Positions 34,501 to 46,923 of a stretch of 64,000 bases of DNA are shown one piece after another. How positions within the stretch are numbered: the first letter of the stretch is position 1; each line of letters begins with the position of its first letter. The notes beneath the pieces are model-generated. The model saw only the letters and a list, made by a program, of their open reading frames with translations, was not told the origin of the DNA and made no database searches. The translations under genes were made by a program, and so were the position numbers. The DNA is from Dugong dugon (lineage: Eukaryota > Chordata > Mammalia > Sirenia > Dugongidae), in contig CM057461.1 in assembly GCA_030035585.1 (NCBI GenBank), forward strand, positions 170,883,624-170,947,623, given 5' to 3'.

Positions 34501-34674
34501 GGTTCATCTTGATTCTTTCTTCTCCTGTGAAAGGGAACATTTTGGGGATGAGGATCAATGCTAGAGTTGATTAGGATGCCTGGTGAATAATTAATCAACA
34601 CACAATGTATGTAAGAGCAAACAAATTACGTTTCTATCATGGATCACCATGGATATACGTAAGTGCTTTACATA

Positions 34675-34850
34675 GATTAGAGCTCTTGTGGTACAGTGAT
34701 TAAGTATTCGGCTGCTAACCAAAAGGTCAGCAGTTTGAATCCACCAGCCACTCCTTGGAAACCCTATGGGGCAGTTCTACTCTGTCCTATAGAGTCACTG
34801 TGAGTTGCAACTGACTTGATGTAATGGGTTTTTTTTTTTGTTTTTTTTTA
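34675..34850 (+). mobile_element. AfroSINE
   Basis: gagctcttgtggtacagtg head to aactgacttgatgtaatggg tail with T-rich end. Confidence 0.85.
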
Positions 34851-34934
34851 ACATGGATATTTGAACTGTAGATTTCTGTGGCTCACAGAGACGCTAACCC
34901 AACAGGTGTAGCGTATCAAATACTATGTAAGGCT

Positions 34935-35125
34935 CACTGTGGAGTCCTGGGTTGTGCAAAAGGTCAGCTGCTAACCTAAAGGTTGAAGGTTCAATTCCAC
35001 CCAGAGGTGCCTTGGAAGAAAGGCCTGGCAGTCCACTTCTGAAAAAAATCAGCCATTGAAAACTCTGACACACATAGGATCACCATCAATCAGAAACTAT
35101 CTGAAGGCAACTAGTTTTTTTTAAG
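34935..35125 (+). mobile_element. AfroSINE, divergent subfamily
   Basis: gagtcctgggttgtgcaaaag head with the cacccagaggtgccttggaa signature. Confidence 0.8.
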
Positions 35126-35264
35126 CCTCACTGTAGTCATTTATGTAAGTGCCTATTACCCCTTCAGGTGGTTATCTTTCTGAGGGGAGAGGCCATGGCT
35201 CACTCATCTTTCCATATTTTATAATAGTGATTTACAAATAGTAAATTATTTAATTATTATCTAC

Positions 35265-36670
35265 TAATTAAGACAGTGTGGTACTGGCACACGGCTAGAC
35301 AACTAGACTAATAGAATAAGAGGTGTAGAAACAGAAGCAAATACATATGGAGACTTAATATGTGAAGTAGCATCTCAAACTGGAGCAAAGAAAGATTTTA
35401 AGTAAATGGTACTGGAGCAAATGTTACATTTGGAAAAAGATAAAATTAAATCCATACCTCACACTATATTTAAGACTAAATTAAAAATGGTCAGGACTGT
35501 AAATGTATGATGTTATCTTACAAGTACGGGGAGAAAACACAGGTGAATTCCTCTTTAACCTTGGTGTAGGAAAAGGCTCAAAATCTAGAGGCAATAAAAT
35601 AAAAGATTGATAAATTGGACTACATTAAAAATTTAAAAAAATCTTCTTTTGGCAAGACTAAAGGATCCACTACAAACAAAGTCAAAAACCCATGAACGAA
35701 TTATGACAAATAATTGCAAGATAGAGGACAGCAAAGGGCTAAATACTCTTAATATGTAAACAGTTTTCATAAACGGAGGGACAGACGACCAAAAACCTGA
35801 TAGAAAGTTAGGGGAAGTACATTAAGAGACAATCTGGCAGAAAAGCGGGGAGGGTCAATTCATTAGCTATTTAAGAAATAAACCAACAAGACACAGACCT
35901 CACACCATGCACAAAAACTAACTCAAAATGGAACAAAGACTTAAATATAAAATCAAAAATGATAAAGATCATGGAAGAAAAAATAAGGACAACATTAGGA
36001 GCCCTAATACATGGCATAAACAGAGTACAAAACATTACTAACAATGCACAAGCACCAGAAGAGAAACTAGATAACTGGGAGCTCCTAAAAATCAAACACT
36101 GATGCTCATCAAAAGACTTCACCAAAAAAGTAAAAAGACAACCTACAAACAGGGAAAAAAATTTTGGCTACGACAAATCTGATCAGCTTCTAAGCTCTAA
36201 AATCTACAAGATACTGCAAAACCTCAACAACAAAAAGACAAATAGCCCAATTAAAAAATGGACAAAGGATATGAAGAGGAACTTTGCCAAAGAAGACATT
36301 CAGGTGGCTAACAGACACATGAGGAAATGCTCACAATCATTAGCCATTAGAGAAATGCAAATCAAAACTACAGTGAGATACCGTCTCGCCCCAACAAGGC
36401 TAGCATTAATAAAAAAAAACGCAAAATAATAAATCCTGGAGAGATTGTGGAGAGACTGGAACACTTCTACGCTGTCGGTGGGAATGTAAAATGGTACAAC
36501 CACTTGGAAATTGATTTGGCACTTCCTTAAAAAGCTAGAAATAGAAGTACCATACGATCCAGCAATCCCACTCCTTGGAGTATATCCTAGAGAAATAAGA
36601 GCCATCACACGAATAGATAAATGCACACCCGTGTTCATTGTACAAGTTATATTACAAGTTATTAGGTTTT
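35265..36670 (+). mobile_element. L1 ORF2 3' part, sense, broken
   Basis: Reads through the C-terminal third of ORF2 (acagtgtggtactggcaca, gatcatggaagaaaaaataagg, gagataccgtctcgcc). The 71-codon ORF at 36511-36726 starts MIWHFLKKLEIEVPYDPAIP, a hallmark ORF2p stretch. Many stops; inactive. Confidence 0.88.
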
Positions 36671-36707
36671 TCTGCCAAAAAAAAAGTGATAACAAATGCA
36701 TCGTCTA

Positions 36708-36925
36708 CTATTGTTGTTGTTGTTAGCTGCTGTGGAGTTGGCCTTCAACTCATGGCGACCCCATGTGTAATACAGCAGAATTGCTCCATGGGGTTTTCTT
36801 GGCTGTAATCCTTATGAAAGCAGTTCTTCAGGCCTTTCTTCCCCAGAGCCACTGGGCGGGTTCAAACCTTCAATCTTTAGGTTAACAGCTGATTGCAAAC
36901 TGCTTGTCACCCAGGCTCCTTTCTA
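36708..36925 (-). mobile_element. AfroSINE
   Basis: gttgttgttagctgctgtggag ... cacccaggctcc, antisense; flanked by ctactattg / ctattatta. Confidence 0.82.
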
Positions 36926-37129
36926 TTATTATTATGGATCTACATATTGGGACAAGATTATATATTTCAATAACATGTAAAAATGATCTCTACCTGGTAT
37001 AGATATTTGATAAGAAAATATTAAAAGAAGAGACGATTAACACAAAATAAACATCAAATAAAAATCATTTAAACAATTGAAAGATAATAGCACAAACAGT
37101 TAAACGTTAAAAGGTATCATTCTTAAAAC

Positions 37130-38890
37130 GAAATTTAAGAACACATAAAGCATTAATTGCCCTAGCTGATAATCTTGATCTTCATTTCATGACAAATATT
37201 CCAGATATAGAAATATTTCTTTCATTTTGTGTTGACGTTAGTTGAATCGCTAAGAGTGCATCTAGAAACATCTTCAAGTTGGACTTCAGGGTACATGTTT
37301 GCTATTATAAACTCATTCCTTTTTTTTAATGATTAAAATGTTTTGCCTGCTTTCCCTGATTTTTATTTTTGCCCTTGAAGTCGATAGATACCATTTTTGC
37401 TAATTAGATTTTAGGTTAGTTTCTGACTTCACTGTGGAGTAGCTCATAAGATTCACTTTTTCTCTTTGTATTTCTCCTGATAAAGCACATTTCCGTTCAC
37501 AAAAGCCTTTCAGTAATGATTTTACTAATTGAACTACTTCATTCTTGTTTACCAAAGCAAAATTGTTGTCCATCTCATATAAACAACTAATACTGCTTAA
37601 ATATTTAATAAGCTGTACTAGATCTTTTTTTTTGCATTAAGCAATTCAATTCTAATTTCTTTTAAAAGCAGACTGCTAAAAGCAGAATTTTGTCTTCCCT
37701 TAGAAGATTTGCATCAAGATGACTTAATATTTCCACTGCTAATCAAACAGGTTTTGAGCAATTTAATGTATTTCTCATAATTTCATAATATTCCTTTTTT
37801 CATAAGTGTTCTAGCTTCAGTGGCCATAAACTAATATTTATCATATTTAGAGCCTTTAAAAATCTTTCAATCATTCTTTCTACTGTGGCTCAGAGTGTTT
37901 TGCAGTTCAGAACGACTCGTAGTTCCATTTTTCCTCCTCTTTTTGCAAAATAGAGTTTCTCACCAGAGAATATTTCAAGTTTTACAATTTTTCTTATTCT
38001 AAAAATTGCCAGAAAGACATCATCTTGCAAATCGTACCAATTGTCTCCAGTTACATCCTTTGAATCAGAGTAATTGCTTTCATCTTTCTCACATTCAGAA
38101 TATGCACTATATTCACTTCCCCTGCTAATTGTTTTGGATGCTTCATCTTGCAACCGTTTGAGGAAAACACTTTCGTCCAAACAAGGGGAAATGCATGATC
38201 GTAATGTAACTGCTGAAAACCTTCAGAATTCTTCCATTACTGCTGTCCCGTCACTAGTTGTTGCAACCATATGAGATTCAAACTTTAATTCAAAAGTTTC
38301 TGATCTTTCCTGTAAAGATAACACTTCTTCTGTAGGACAGTTCCTATGGATTCTTTTAAAACCAAGATTTGGTGATGTCTCATTGCAGTACGCATGAGTG
38401 ATTGATTCCTGTCACTCATCCGCTTGTCCATCGAAATGTTTATTTTCTTACTTGCACAGCCGAAAGGACCAACTTTCTCGATATACAGTTATTCTATTTT
38501 GCTGTAGGTCTTTATTATTAATACCTAGCTGATGATGGACTTTTTGGCAAGTGCAATCCTTTGCTTAAAAAACTTTCACTAGTAAATTTTGAGATGGTGT
38601 TGAAAGATAATCCAGACAGTGCTGCAAGTTTGCTCACTGATATTTTCTAAAGCTTGTCCTTTGATGTGCCCTGTAAAATTGTACATTGTTTCTTAGAAGC
38701 AGTAGGTGTTGGGCTCATCAGGATTGTTTTCAGAGTTTTTGTCTTTTTCATGCCAGGAATATGTTCAAGATGCCTGCAGAGTTCAGTAGTTGATGATGCT
38801 TATGATTTAAAACGCACTTGACAACAAGTTGACCTTTAACTTTCTTAAAATACTTCCAATCCTCTTCATATTCTTCCATCATTTAAACAC
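37130..38890 (-). mobile_element. hAT-superfamily transposase relic with BED zinc finger
   Basis: The minus strand holds pieces of a hAT transposase in the right order. First MMEEYEEDWKYFKKVKG, then after a frameshift HLEHIPGMKKTKT, the His-pair end of a BED finger. Then KISVSKLAALSGLSFNTISK (about 38640-38580). Then VATTSDGTAVMEEF (about 38240), like the hAT TSDGA-VM box. Last, KMELRVVLNCKTL and VERMIERFLKAL (about 37870-37940), like the LDCKTRW-NS...MLERFL block, with Arg-Trp lost to a stop. The intact piece is the 96-codon ORF 37890-38180. Several stops and at least one frameshift kill it. Terminal inverted repeats were not located. Confidence 0.75.
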
Positions 38891-39160
38891 ATCTAAACAA
38901 CTGCTTAGTAAATAAAAACCATTAAGTTTAGTAGTATTTACTTAAGAGCAGCAGCCTATAGAGAATATTCAAACCCTAGAAAATGCCGGCATACATTTTT
39001 AGGTTGTATTCTAACACTGTAACATCTGAATCTTCTAGCAAGGTTAACAGCACTACATAGAATCATATGTGAAATTGCCATTTTATGGACTTTATTGCTT
39101 CCATATGTGTTATTCCTTGGAACATCACTCACAGGATTTGAAGAAAGTATGTTATGCATA

Positions 39161-39574
39161 TGTTATGGATTGAATTGTGTCCCCCAAAAATATGTGTTGT
39201 AAATCTTAACCCTATACCTATGCTCATAATCCCACTTTGGAATAAGTTTTATTTGTTATGTTAATGAGGCAGTATTAGTGTAAGATGTGTTTTACGTCAG
39301 TCTCATCTGAGATATAAAAGAGATTAACTAAGCAAGGGAGCAAGCAGAGATGAGGGAAGAGATACGCGAAGCCACATGAAAATTGCCCAGGAGCTGAAGC
39401 TCTAAAGAAACAAGGACATTTCTCCAGAACCAATAGAGGGAGAAAGCCTTCCTCTAGAGCTGGCACCCTGAATTTGGATTTCTAGCCTCCTAAACTGTGA
39501 GAAAATAAATTTCTGTTGGTTAAAGCCACCTACTTGTGGCATTTCTGTTATAGCAGCACTAGATAACTAAGACA
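39161..39574 (+). mobile_element. MaLR solo LTR
   Basis: tgttatggattgaattgtg to agataactaagaca between perfect gcata duplications (39156-39160, 39575-39579). Confidence 0.93.
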
Positions 39575-39579
39575 GCATA

Positions 39580-40355
39580 TAAACTTATTTTTACTTTATT
39601 TGCAGAATGAGTCATTAGCAGCAGGCAGGGCCACAGCATATCCATAGAGTGTGACCTCTTCTCTCCTAAGCGCTCTTCTGGTTCTTGGGAATGTCAGCTT
39701 TAACCTCTGACCAGACTTGATGTTGGTGGATTCCTTCAAACCAGTGACATCTTTATGAAGACTGTTAAAATTTCTTTCTTGCAGGAAGAATTATAATATT
39801 TTCCCCTGATTTCTCAACTGATTTTTTTCTCAGGATTCAGAAAAACATAAAATTTCCTGAAAATTTCTGGGAAGGAATTCCCAAATGAAAACACTACACT
39901 GTAGCAGATGTTAGAAATGCAGCAGTGAACAAGACAGACCAGGTCCCTTCTGGACTTAACAGTCTACAAATAACAAACATGTACTCAAATGAAAAAGAAC
40001 TGAATTAGCAAATGCAAAAGCCCTAAGTTGGGGCCTGTTTGGTGATTTCATGGAACAAGAAGGTCAGTGAGGAAGGAAGGAATGAGGGGAGGGGAGTCCC
40101 AGAGATGGGCCAGCGCTGTTTTGTAACAGCTTTGCTTTTCTTTTTGAAAATTTTTAAAATTCTAATTGCACTGAGAGTTATTTTAAAGGAGAAGAGTGGC
40201 ATGTCCTAAGTGCTTATTAGAGTGTCTGGCAAATAGTAGATGTTAAAGAAATTCTACTCTTAAATATACTTGAAATATCTAGGTTTTAATTTTGATTTCA
40301 TCCCTGATCATTTAATAAGATGTGGCAAATTATTTGATTGTTCTGTTTTGATTTT
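39580..40355. other. Unassigned stretch
   Basis: acactgtagcagatg ... gcagtgaacaagacag (39895-39945) reads like an old interspersed repeat; otherwise nothing recognised. Confidence 0.35.
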
Positions 40356-40359
40356 TGTC

Positions 40360-40515
40360 TATACTGGTTGCCATCAAGTCGATTCTGACTCATAGCGATC
40401 CTATATGACAGTAGAACTGCCCCATAGGGTTTCTAAGGAGCAGCTGGTGGATTTTTAACTGCCGACCTTTTGGTTAGCAGTTGAGCTCTTAACCACAGAG
40501 CCACCAGGGCTCCTT
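40360..40515 (-). mobile_element. AfroSINE
   Basis: ggttgccatcaagtcgattc to gagccaccagggctcc, antisense. Confidence 0.87.
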
Positions 40516-41849
40516 TTTGTCTATAGGCAACATATAAAATTGTGTTTGCTCATTACCTGCCTGCCTCATTGAGAAACAGGTAAGATCTTGTACCACATCC
40601 ATGATCTGATGCTGTCTGCAGGGGCTATAGGGTGTAGTGAACATGAGGGACTTGGACAAGGGCGTACTAATAAATAAAAAATAGCAATAATGCATCTGTG
40701 AGTTGAGGTCAGCTCTTCAAGGATGATTAAAAGCCAAGAACCAGGCTTTTAAGGAGATGGATTCTTTTAAATATGCCCTTTCAACTTTATCTTTCAGTAG
40801 GCATTTGGTAGGAATCTTTATACTTTTGGGCAAGACTATACATTATAGCATTTACATATGTAAATTTATGCTTGAGTTCTTAGTGTCTTTTGAGTAATAT
40901 CTGCTCCTCTAACACTATCAGTGAGATGAAGCTAAGCAAAAAGCTGAAAGATATGCCTCCTGGTTCCTGAGCAGACTAATGCCTGTCTGCAATTGCCCTC
41001 TAGTGGACTAGTGAAGACTAACGTTTAAAAGCTGCCTGACAACCACTCTTTTTAACATCCTCCTCTGCAGGTCCAGGGTGGCCTTCTTTGTCATTCCTCC
41101 CTCCCTCCCCACCACCTTTTATATACTGATTTGTAGGATTATTTGATTGACATCTCTTTCCCCTTCTCAGCTAGGCTGTGCTCTCCACAAGGGTAAGAGC
41201 CCTCCTGACACCATTCTAGTGCATCCCAGTTGCTGACACCATTCCTCAGTAAACACATGTTAAATGAGTGAATAAATGAGGAGTAAAGGGTTTGAATGTC
41301 AAGAATCTTACATACTTCTTCACTCCAGCTGACTGCCATGAATAGGAGAAAACATAAATTCAAAGCATCTGTCTTCAAAATTTTCTTAAGGAAACTTACA
41401 CTACTGAAAAAAAAAACTTTCTATGAAAGTATAGATACAGAAAAGTAAACAAATTGTTAAGTCTACAGCTCAATAAATTTTCACAAACTGATCACACCCG
41501 TTTAGCCAGTACCCAGATGAAGAAAGAGAACCTTCGAGAAACCCAGAAACCCATCCTGTGTCCTCTTCCAGTTACCACCCCACCCCAAGGGAAACAACTA
41601 TCCTGGCTTTTGACAGTACTGTTTTGTTTTTATATTTTGTATAACTGCAATAATAGAGTACGTATCCTTTGGTGTCTGTCTTCTTTTGCTCAACATTACA
41701 TTTGTAAGTTTCATCCACTTTTTTGTGAACTACCTTACTTTCTGAAAATTGATTCCAAAGGCCAAAACTACATTTGCATAAGCAACCCAAAAGCCTGCCC
41801 AAATTATCCTGAGTGATAACACGAGCAGTGTCTCCTTTTCTGCGGGGTG
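40516..41849. other. Mostly unassigned; L2-like patch at 41085-41275
   Basis: ttcagctaggctgtgctctcc ... taaatgagtgaataaatgag is L2-like. The rest is unassigned; ORFs on both strands at 41454-42006 are not credible. Confidence 0.4.
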
Positions 41850-43395
41850 CTTTTTTTTTTTTTTTAATTTTATTGCGCTTTAGGTGAAAGTTTACAGCTC
41901 TAGCAAATTTCTCATTCAAAAATTTGTATGCATACTGTTTTGTGACATTGGTTGCAATCTCCACAATGTGACAGCGTGCTCCCCCTTTCCATCGCTGGTT
42001 CCCCATGTCCAGTTCCCGTCCCTTCCTTCCTTCTCATCTTTCTTTTGGGCAGGAATCGCCCATTTGGAATTGTATATTTGATTGAACTAAAAAACACGTT
42101 CCTCACATGTTTTATTGTTTGTTTTATAGACCTGTCTAACTTTTGTCTGAAAAGTGGGCTTCGGAGTGGTTTCAGTTCTGGATTAGCAGAATGTCTGGAG
42201 GCCATAGTCTTGGGGGTTCTTCCAGTCTCTGTCAGACCAGTAAGTCTGTTTTTTTTCTGAATTTGAGTTTTGTTCTACATTTTTATCCCGCTCTGTCTGG
42301 GACTCCCTGTTGTGATCCCTGTCAGAGCGGTCAGTGGTGGTATCCAGGCACCATCTAGTTCTTCTGGGCTCAGGCTGGAGGAGGCGCTAGTTCACGTGGT
42401 CCTTCAGTCCTCTGGGCTAATATTTTCCTTGTGTCATTTGTTTTCTTCATTTTCCTTTGCTCTGGATGGGATGGGACCAATAAACGTATCTTAGATGGCC
42501 ACTCGAAAGCTTTTAAGACCCCAAATGCTACTCACCAAAGTGGGATGTAGAACATTTTCTTTATGAAGTATGTTATGCCAATTGACCTAGATGTCCCCCA
42601 GGACTATGGTCCCAGGCCCCAGCCTCAGCAACTTGGTCCGTCAAGGTGTTTGGATGTGTCTAGGAAACTTCCATGCCTTTGCTTTGGTCAAGTTGTGCTG
42701 AATTCCCCTATATTGTGTGTCGTCTTTCCCTTCACCAACGTTGACATTTGTCTACTATCTAGTTAGTGATTTCCTCTCCCCCTCCTTCTCCATGAAAGAA
42801 TTTTTTTCTCTATGTGTAAACCTTTCTTGAATTCTTATAATAGTATTCTCACACAATGTTTGTCCTTTTGTGACTGACTTTTTTCACTCAGTATGATGCC
42901 CTCCAGATTCATTCATGTTGTGAGTTTTTCCGATTCGTCACTATTCTTTATCGTTTCATAGTATTCCATTGTGTGTATGTACCATAATTTGTTTATTCAT
43001 TCATCTGTTGATGGGCATTTAGGTTATTTCCATCTTTTTGTTATTGTGAATAGTGCTGCGAAGTGGGTGTGCATATATCTAATTGTGTGACACCTCTTAT
43101 TCTCTAGGCCATATTCCTAGGAGTGGGAATGCTGGATCGTATGGTATTTCTATTTCTAGCTTTTTAAGGAAGCCCCATATCGTTTTCCAAAGTAGTTGTA
43201 CCGTTTTATGTTCCCACCAGCAGTGCTCAAGCATTTCAATCTCTCCGCTACCTCTCCAGTATTTGTTATTTTGTTTTTTGATTAGTGCCAGAACTGTTGG
43301 AGTGAGATGGAATCTCTTTGTAGTTTTGATTTGCATTTCTCTCGTGGCTAATGATCGGTAGCATTTCCTCATGTGTCTGTTAGCCGCCAGCAGTG
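41850..43395 (-). mobile_element. L1, 3' UTR and ORF2 end, antisense
   Basis: A T-tract (poly(A)) at 41850 leads into an L1 3' UTR (41870-42790) and then the ORF2 end (42800-43395). The 91-codon minus ORF 43097-43372 has [19 protein letters not shown] and EIPYDPAFPLLG, ORF2p hallmarks. 5'-truncated, no intact ORF. agcagtgtctc occurs at both ends (about 41824 and 43389), a possible but imperfect target duplication. Confidence 0.9.
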
Positions 43396-44385
43396 TCTCT
43401 TAAACAGAGCACAATCACCCGTACCACTAGCACTTAGCCAGAGAATCAAGGGGTCAAATAAGCTCTAGGCTTTAGAAGCAATGGCACAGAGCTCCCAGAT
43501 CTTCCCCTCAACTCATTTTATTCCAAACTGCTTGGCAATTTCTCTTCTGGTCCAAAAGCTTGGTTTTCTACCCTAATGTTTACACCCATATCTGGGCCCC
43601 CTGGATTTAGTCTTCTTCGTAATTTTCTTCCTGTCTTTTGACCTGTATGCTTCTTCCTCATTTTTTTTTTCTTTGGTATCTGCCATTTCCTCCTTGAAGG
43701 TGAATTGGGTGGGGAGTGTGAAGTTGAGTGTGTTGGGGTGTGAGGGAAGGTGGGGGGTGAAAACGGTTTCAAACAAATGGTAAAAGGAACTGAAGCTGGA
43801 AAATTCTTTCGCAATCCAGAGTTTTCCTTAATAAATGTAAATATACAGACATGGAAACACATTTCCACATTTTCAATGTGTTTTGGTAAAGATGAGCAGA
43901 CAAAGTTATTAACAGTGCTGCTCCTTGCTAGCCTTAGGTTTATATCAAAATCACAGTAGTAGAGCAGATGGCTAGAATAACAAGGTGAAATGCATTCAAC
44001 TTTATCACTGCATTCCCAATATGGAAGGGGATACAGACGTTTCCTTTTCCTTGGCGAGGTGGTTGTGTTGAGGTGAAGAGAGCGCTAAACCTGTGGTCAG
44101 AAGACCTATGATTGAATTTTTACTTGGTCATTTACCACCTTTGAGTAGATCATTCACTCTCTGAGTCTCATCTGTTAAAACGGGGATGCCAATAACTATC
44201 CCGTAGGGTTAAAATGGGAATTAAGTGAGATTGTTTCAGAAGGCCCTTTGTAAACTGTGAAATCCTAATCAAATGTGGAGTTTTATTATTTGGAATAATT
44301 CTGTAGATGATCTTTTTTTTTTTAAGGTCCAGAAATGAGACCCAGAATATTGAACTAAAGGGCAATACTGATAAGGTAAGTAATT
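43396..44385. other. Unassigned, with a MIR at 44085-44310
   Basis: The MIR reads gtctcatctgttaaaacggggatg in sense orientation. The (TGGGG)-rich part near 43710-43760 gives spurious ORFs. Confidence 0.5.
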
Positions 44386-44394
44386 CGAAGGGAC

Positions 44395-44590
44395 CTCTGG
44401 TGGTGCTGTGGTTAAAGTGCTCAGCTGCTAACTGAAAGGTTGGTGGTTTGAACCCACCAGCCAGCTCCACGAGAGAAAGATGTGGCAGTCTGCTTCCGTA
44501 AAGATTTCAGCCTCGGAAACCTTATGGGGCAATTGTACGCTGTCCTATAGGGTCACTATGAGTCAGCATCAACTCGATGGCTGTGGGTAA
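44395..44590 (+). mobile_element. AfroSINE
   Basis: gacctctggtggtgctgtgg head to atcaactcgatggctgtggg tail. Confidence 0.87.
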
Positions 44591-44629
44591 GTAGCTTGAC
44601 TAAATCAAGAATTTACATAAGTATTTCTT

Positions 44630-45150
44630 GGAAGCTCTCTGGAACTGTCAACTGCCTCAGATTGATTCCCCGCCCATCCCCTGCTCTGCATTATGGGAAG
44701 CTTCATTTCCCAGGTTTCCTTGATCTGTGGCTTATGTATTTTCCACCAATGGGAGGCATGGGAGAAAAAGGGAGAGAAAGAGGTTATTTCTCCTAGTCTT
44801 TCCGCTTTCCGTGGTGTCTCCTGCTGCAGCTCAATCTCCTCATGGCTCCACCTTCCTCTGGAAGACCCTCCCTCCATGGTCTGGACCCCAACAAGGCAGC
44901 CTCCACAGTGTGGTGCTATATCTAGCCGAACAACCCTGCCTTCTGGACTCTGGTAACACCATCTCTTCCTATTGTCCCTCCAGTCCTTGGGGGTGTTCAC
45001 TGATTCTTACTAACACAAATCTCTGGTTTTCCTCACCATTCCCTGTTTGGCTTCTCAACTCTTCAATCACTTTTGTAACCTACTTCCTATATTAAATTCC
45101 CTTTGATTGAAAGACCTAATGTGGTTTCTAGTTTCCTGACTTGATACATT
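44630..45150 (+). mobile_element. Old interspersed repeat, probably L1M-type 3' region
   Basis: ctggtaacaccatctcttcc, ccctgtttggcttctcaact and tatattaaattccctttg keep the order of a known old mammalian repeat that ends tgac.tgatac. The three ORFs of 87-131 codons here (both strands) fall inside it. Confidence 0.55.
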
Positions 45151-45239
45151 CTGATTAATTTTTCTTCCACAAAAATGCTCTATCCCTCTTGTTCATGGGC
45201 ATATTTTGCTCTTTGACATGTTTCCCTATTCCACCTTCA

Positions 45240-45560
45240 ACTATAGAGGAACCAGAATGGATTTTGGAGTCAGGCTGGGTTCAAACTTGGATTCTGTTAT
45301 TTAAGAACTGTGTGAACTAGGGTAAGTTCTAGGGTATATTAACCAAATCAACCAAACCCACTGCCACTGAGTTGATGCCAACTCATAGTGACCCTATAGC
45401 ACAGAGTAGAGCTGCCCCATAGGGTTTCCAAGGCTGTAAATATTTACGGAAGCAGACTGCCACATCTTTCTCCCATGGAGGGGCTGGTAGGTTCAAACTG
45501 CCAATCTTTTGGTTAGCAGACAAGCCCTTTAACCACTGTGCCACCAGGTCTCCTGTGTAT
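45240..45560 (-). mobile_element. AfroSINE in MIR/L2 sequence
   Basis: MIR-like flank (ggagtcaggctgggttcaaac) at 45265, then an antisense AfroSINE 45345-45555 (ccactgccactgagttgatg ... ccaccaggtctcc), then an L2-type tail (agtactcagtaaatgtttattg). Confidence 0.8.
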
Positions 45561-45924
45561 AGTAAGTACTCAGTAAATGTTTATTGAATTAATGAATGCT
45601 CTTATTTACTAATCACAATACCATGTGAAAAAGTTTGAAATTTTTAAGCATTATATAAATGCAAAGCATTAGCATTAGGATCCATTTTTTAATATGGTGT
45701 TTTTAATGGTGTGTACAAAGGATTTAAATCTTTGGGAATACAACACTCTGTATGGTGCTGGTTCAAACATCAGCTTCGCAGCATAAAAAACCATGAAGGT
45801 TGTCCTCTTTTGCTTTTATAACGCTATAGACCACTATTATGATATTTATTACATTGTATTATAATTATCCCATTTACTTTTGTAAGTGTATTTTGCAATT
45901 GTATTATAAATAATTATCCTGTTG

Positions 45925-46180
45925 TCTCCCCCATTAGACTATGAACTTAACATAGTACTTGGCTAATATAACCAAAACCAAAACCCATTGCTGCTGAATT
46001 GGTTATGACTCATAGAGACCCTATAGGACAGAGTAGAACTGTCCCATAGGATTTCCTAGGAGCAGGGGTGAATTCAAACTGCCGAACTTTTTGCAAGTTG
46101 AGCTCTTAACCACTGTGCCACCAGGGCTCCTGGCTAATAGAAGGCCCTCAATAAACATTTATTGAATGAATAAATAAGCT
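45925..46180 (-). mobile_element. AfroSINE inserted in an L2 tail
   Basis: tattagactatgaactt and aggccctcaataaacattt are the two halves of an L2 end; the AfroSINE 45970-46133 (antisense) lies between, flanked by ttggctaata / ctggctaata. Confidence 0.85.
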
Positions 46181-46790
46181 ATTAGAAGACAATGTCTTAT
46201 ATATCATTGTGTCCTTAATCCTTTAGCACACAGTAGATTTTGAATAAATGTTTGTTGAGTATTTTGGCGATTAAGTGTAAAGCACTGAATGTCCCTCTTT
46301 TGCAAGGTAAGTATTTGTTCATCCAGGCTTCTTGAAGCAGTCAATTCTGCTTTTAATTGTAAGTTTAGGGTAGGCTACTGAACACGTCTACAAAACTCCA
46401 TTGTTGTTGAAAATATAAGCTGGAAAAGTTTCTGTTAAGTTAAAAGCTTATTTGTAAGACTTTAAAAGGAGTCATTAAAAAATGTAATTAGCACATATTC
46501 TTGGGAGAAAGTCCCTCTGAATTTCAGATCCATATTTTCTGGTTTATTTTCCAAAGGGAGGATAAATAATGCCAATTAAAATTTTCCTTACTTTTCTTAT
46601 TACTATGGGTATCAAAACTAGGGAAATATATAAAATATATATGAGGTTTTTTTTTTAATGTTGTAGCGATTATTTATGGGGCCTAAGTCTAAATAAATTG
46701 TCAACTCTGACTTATGAAAAGGAATATAATTCATTGACTAGGTGATAATAGTATATACAATAGATATAATAATAACAACAACAAACAATA
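46181..46790. other. Unassigned AT-rich stretch
   Basis: No signature recognised. Confidence 0.35.
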
Positions 46791-46923
46791 GAAGCCTACA
46801 TATATTGAGCATTTATATGCCAGGCTCTGTGCTAACTGCTTAACATGCATTATTTACTTTCTCTTCACAACAACCCCACCAACAGTCTTGAATAATGTAG
46901 CTCAGAGAGGCCACCTAACTTGC

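Noticed and set aside
41454-42260. Cluster of ORFs of 97-144 codons on both strands
   Set aside because: They span unrelated flanking DNA and the L1 3' UTR; no family motif.
41824-43400. agcagtgtctc at both ends of the L1 as a proven target duplication
   Set aside because: The left copy is separated from the T-tract by about 16 bases with no partner on the right, so the match could be chance.
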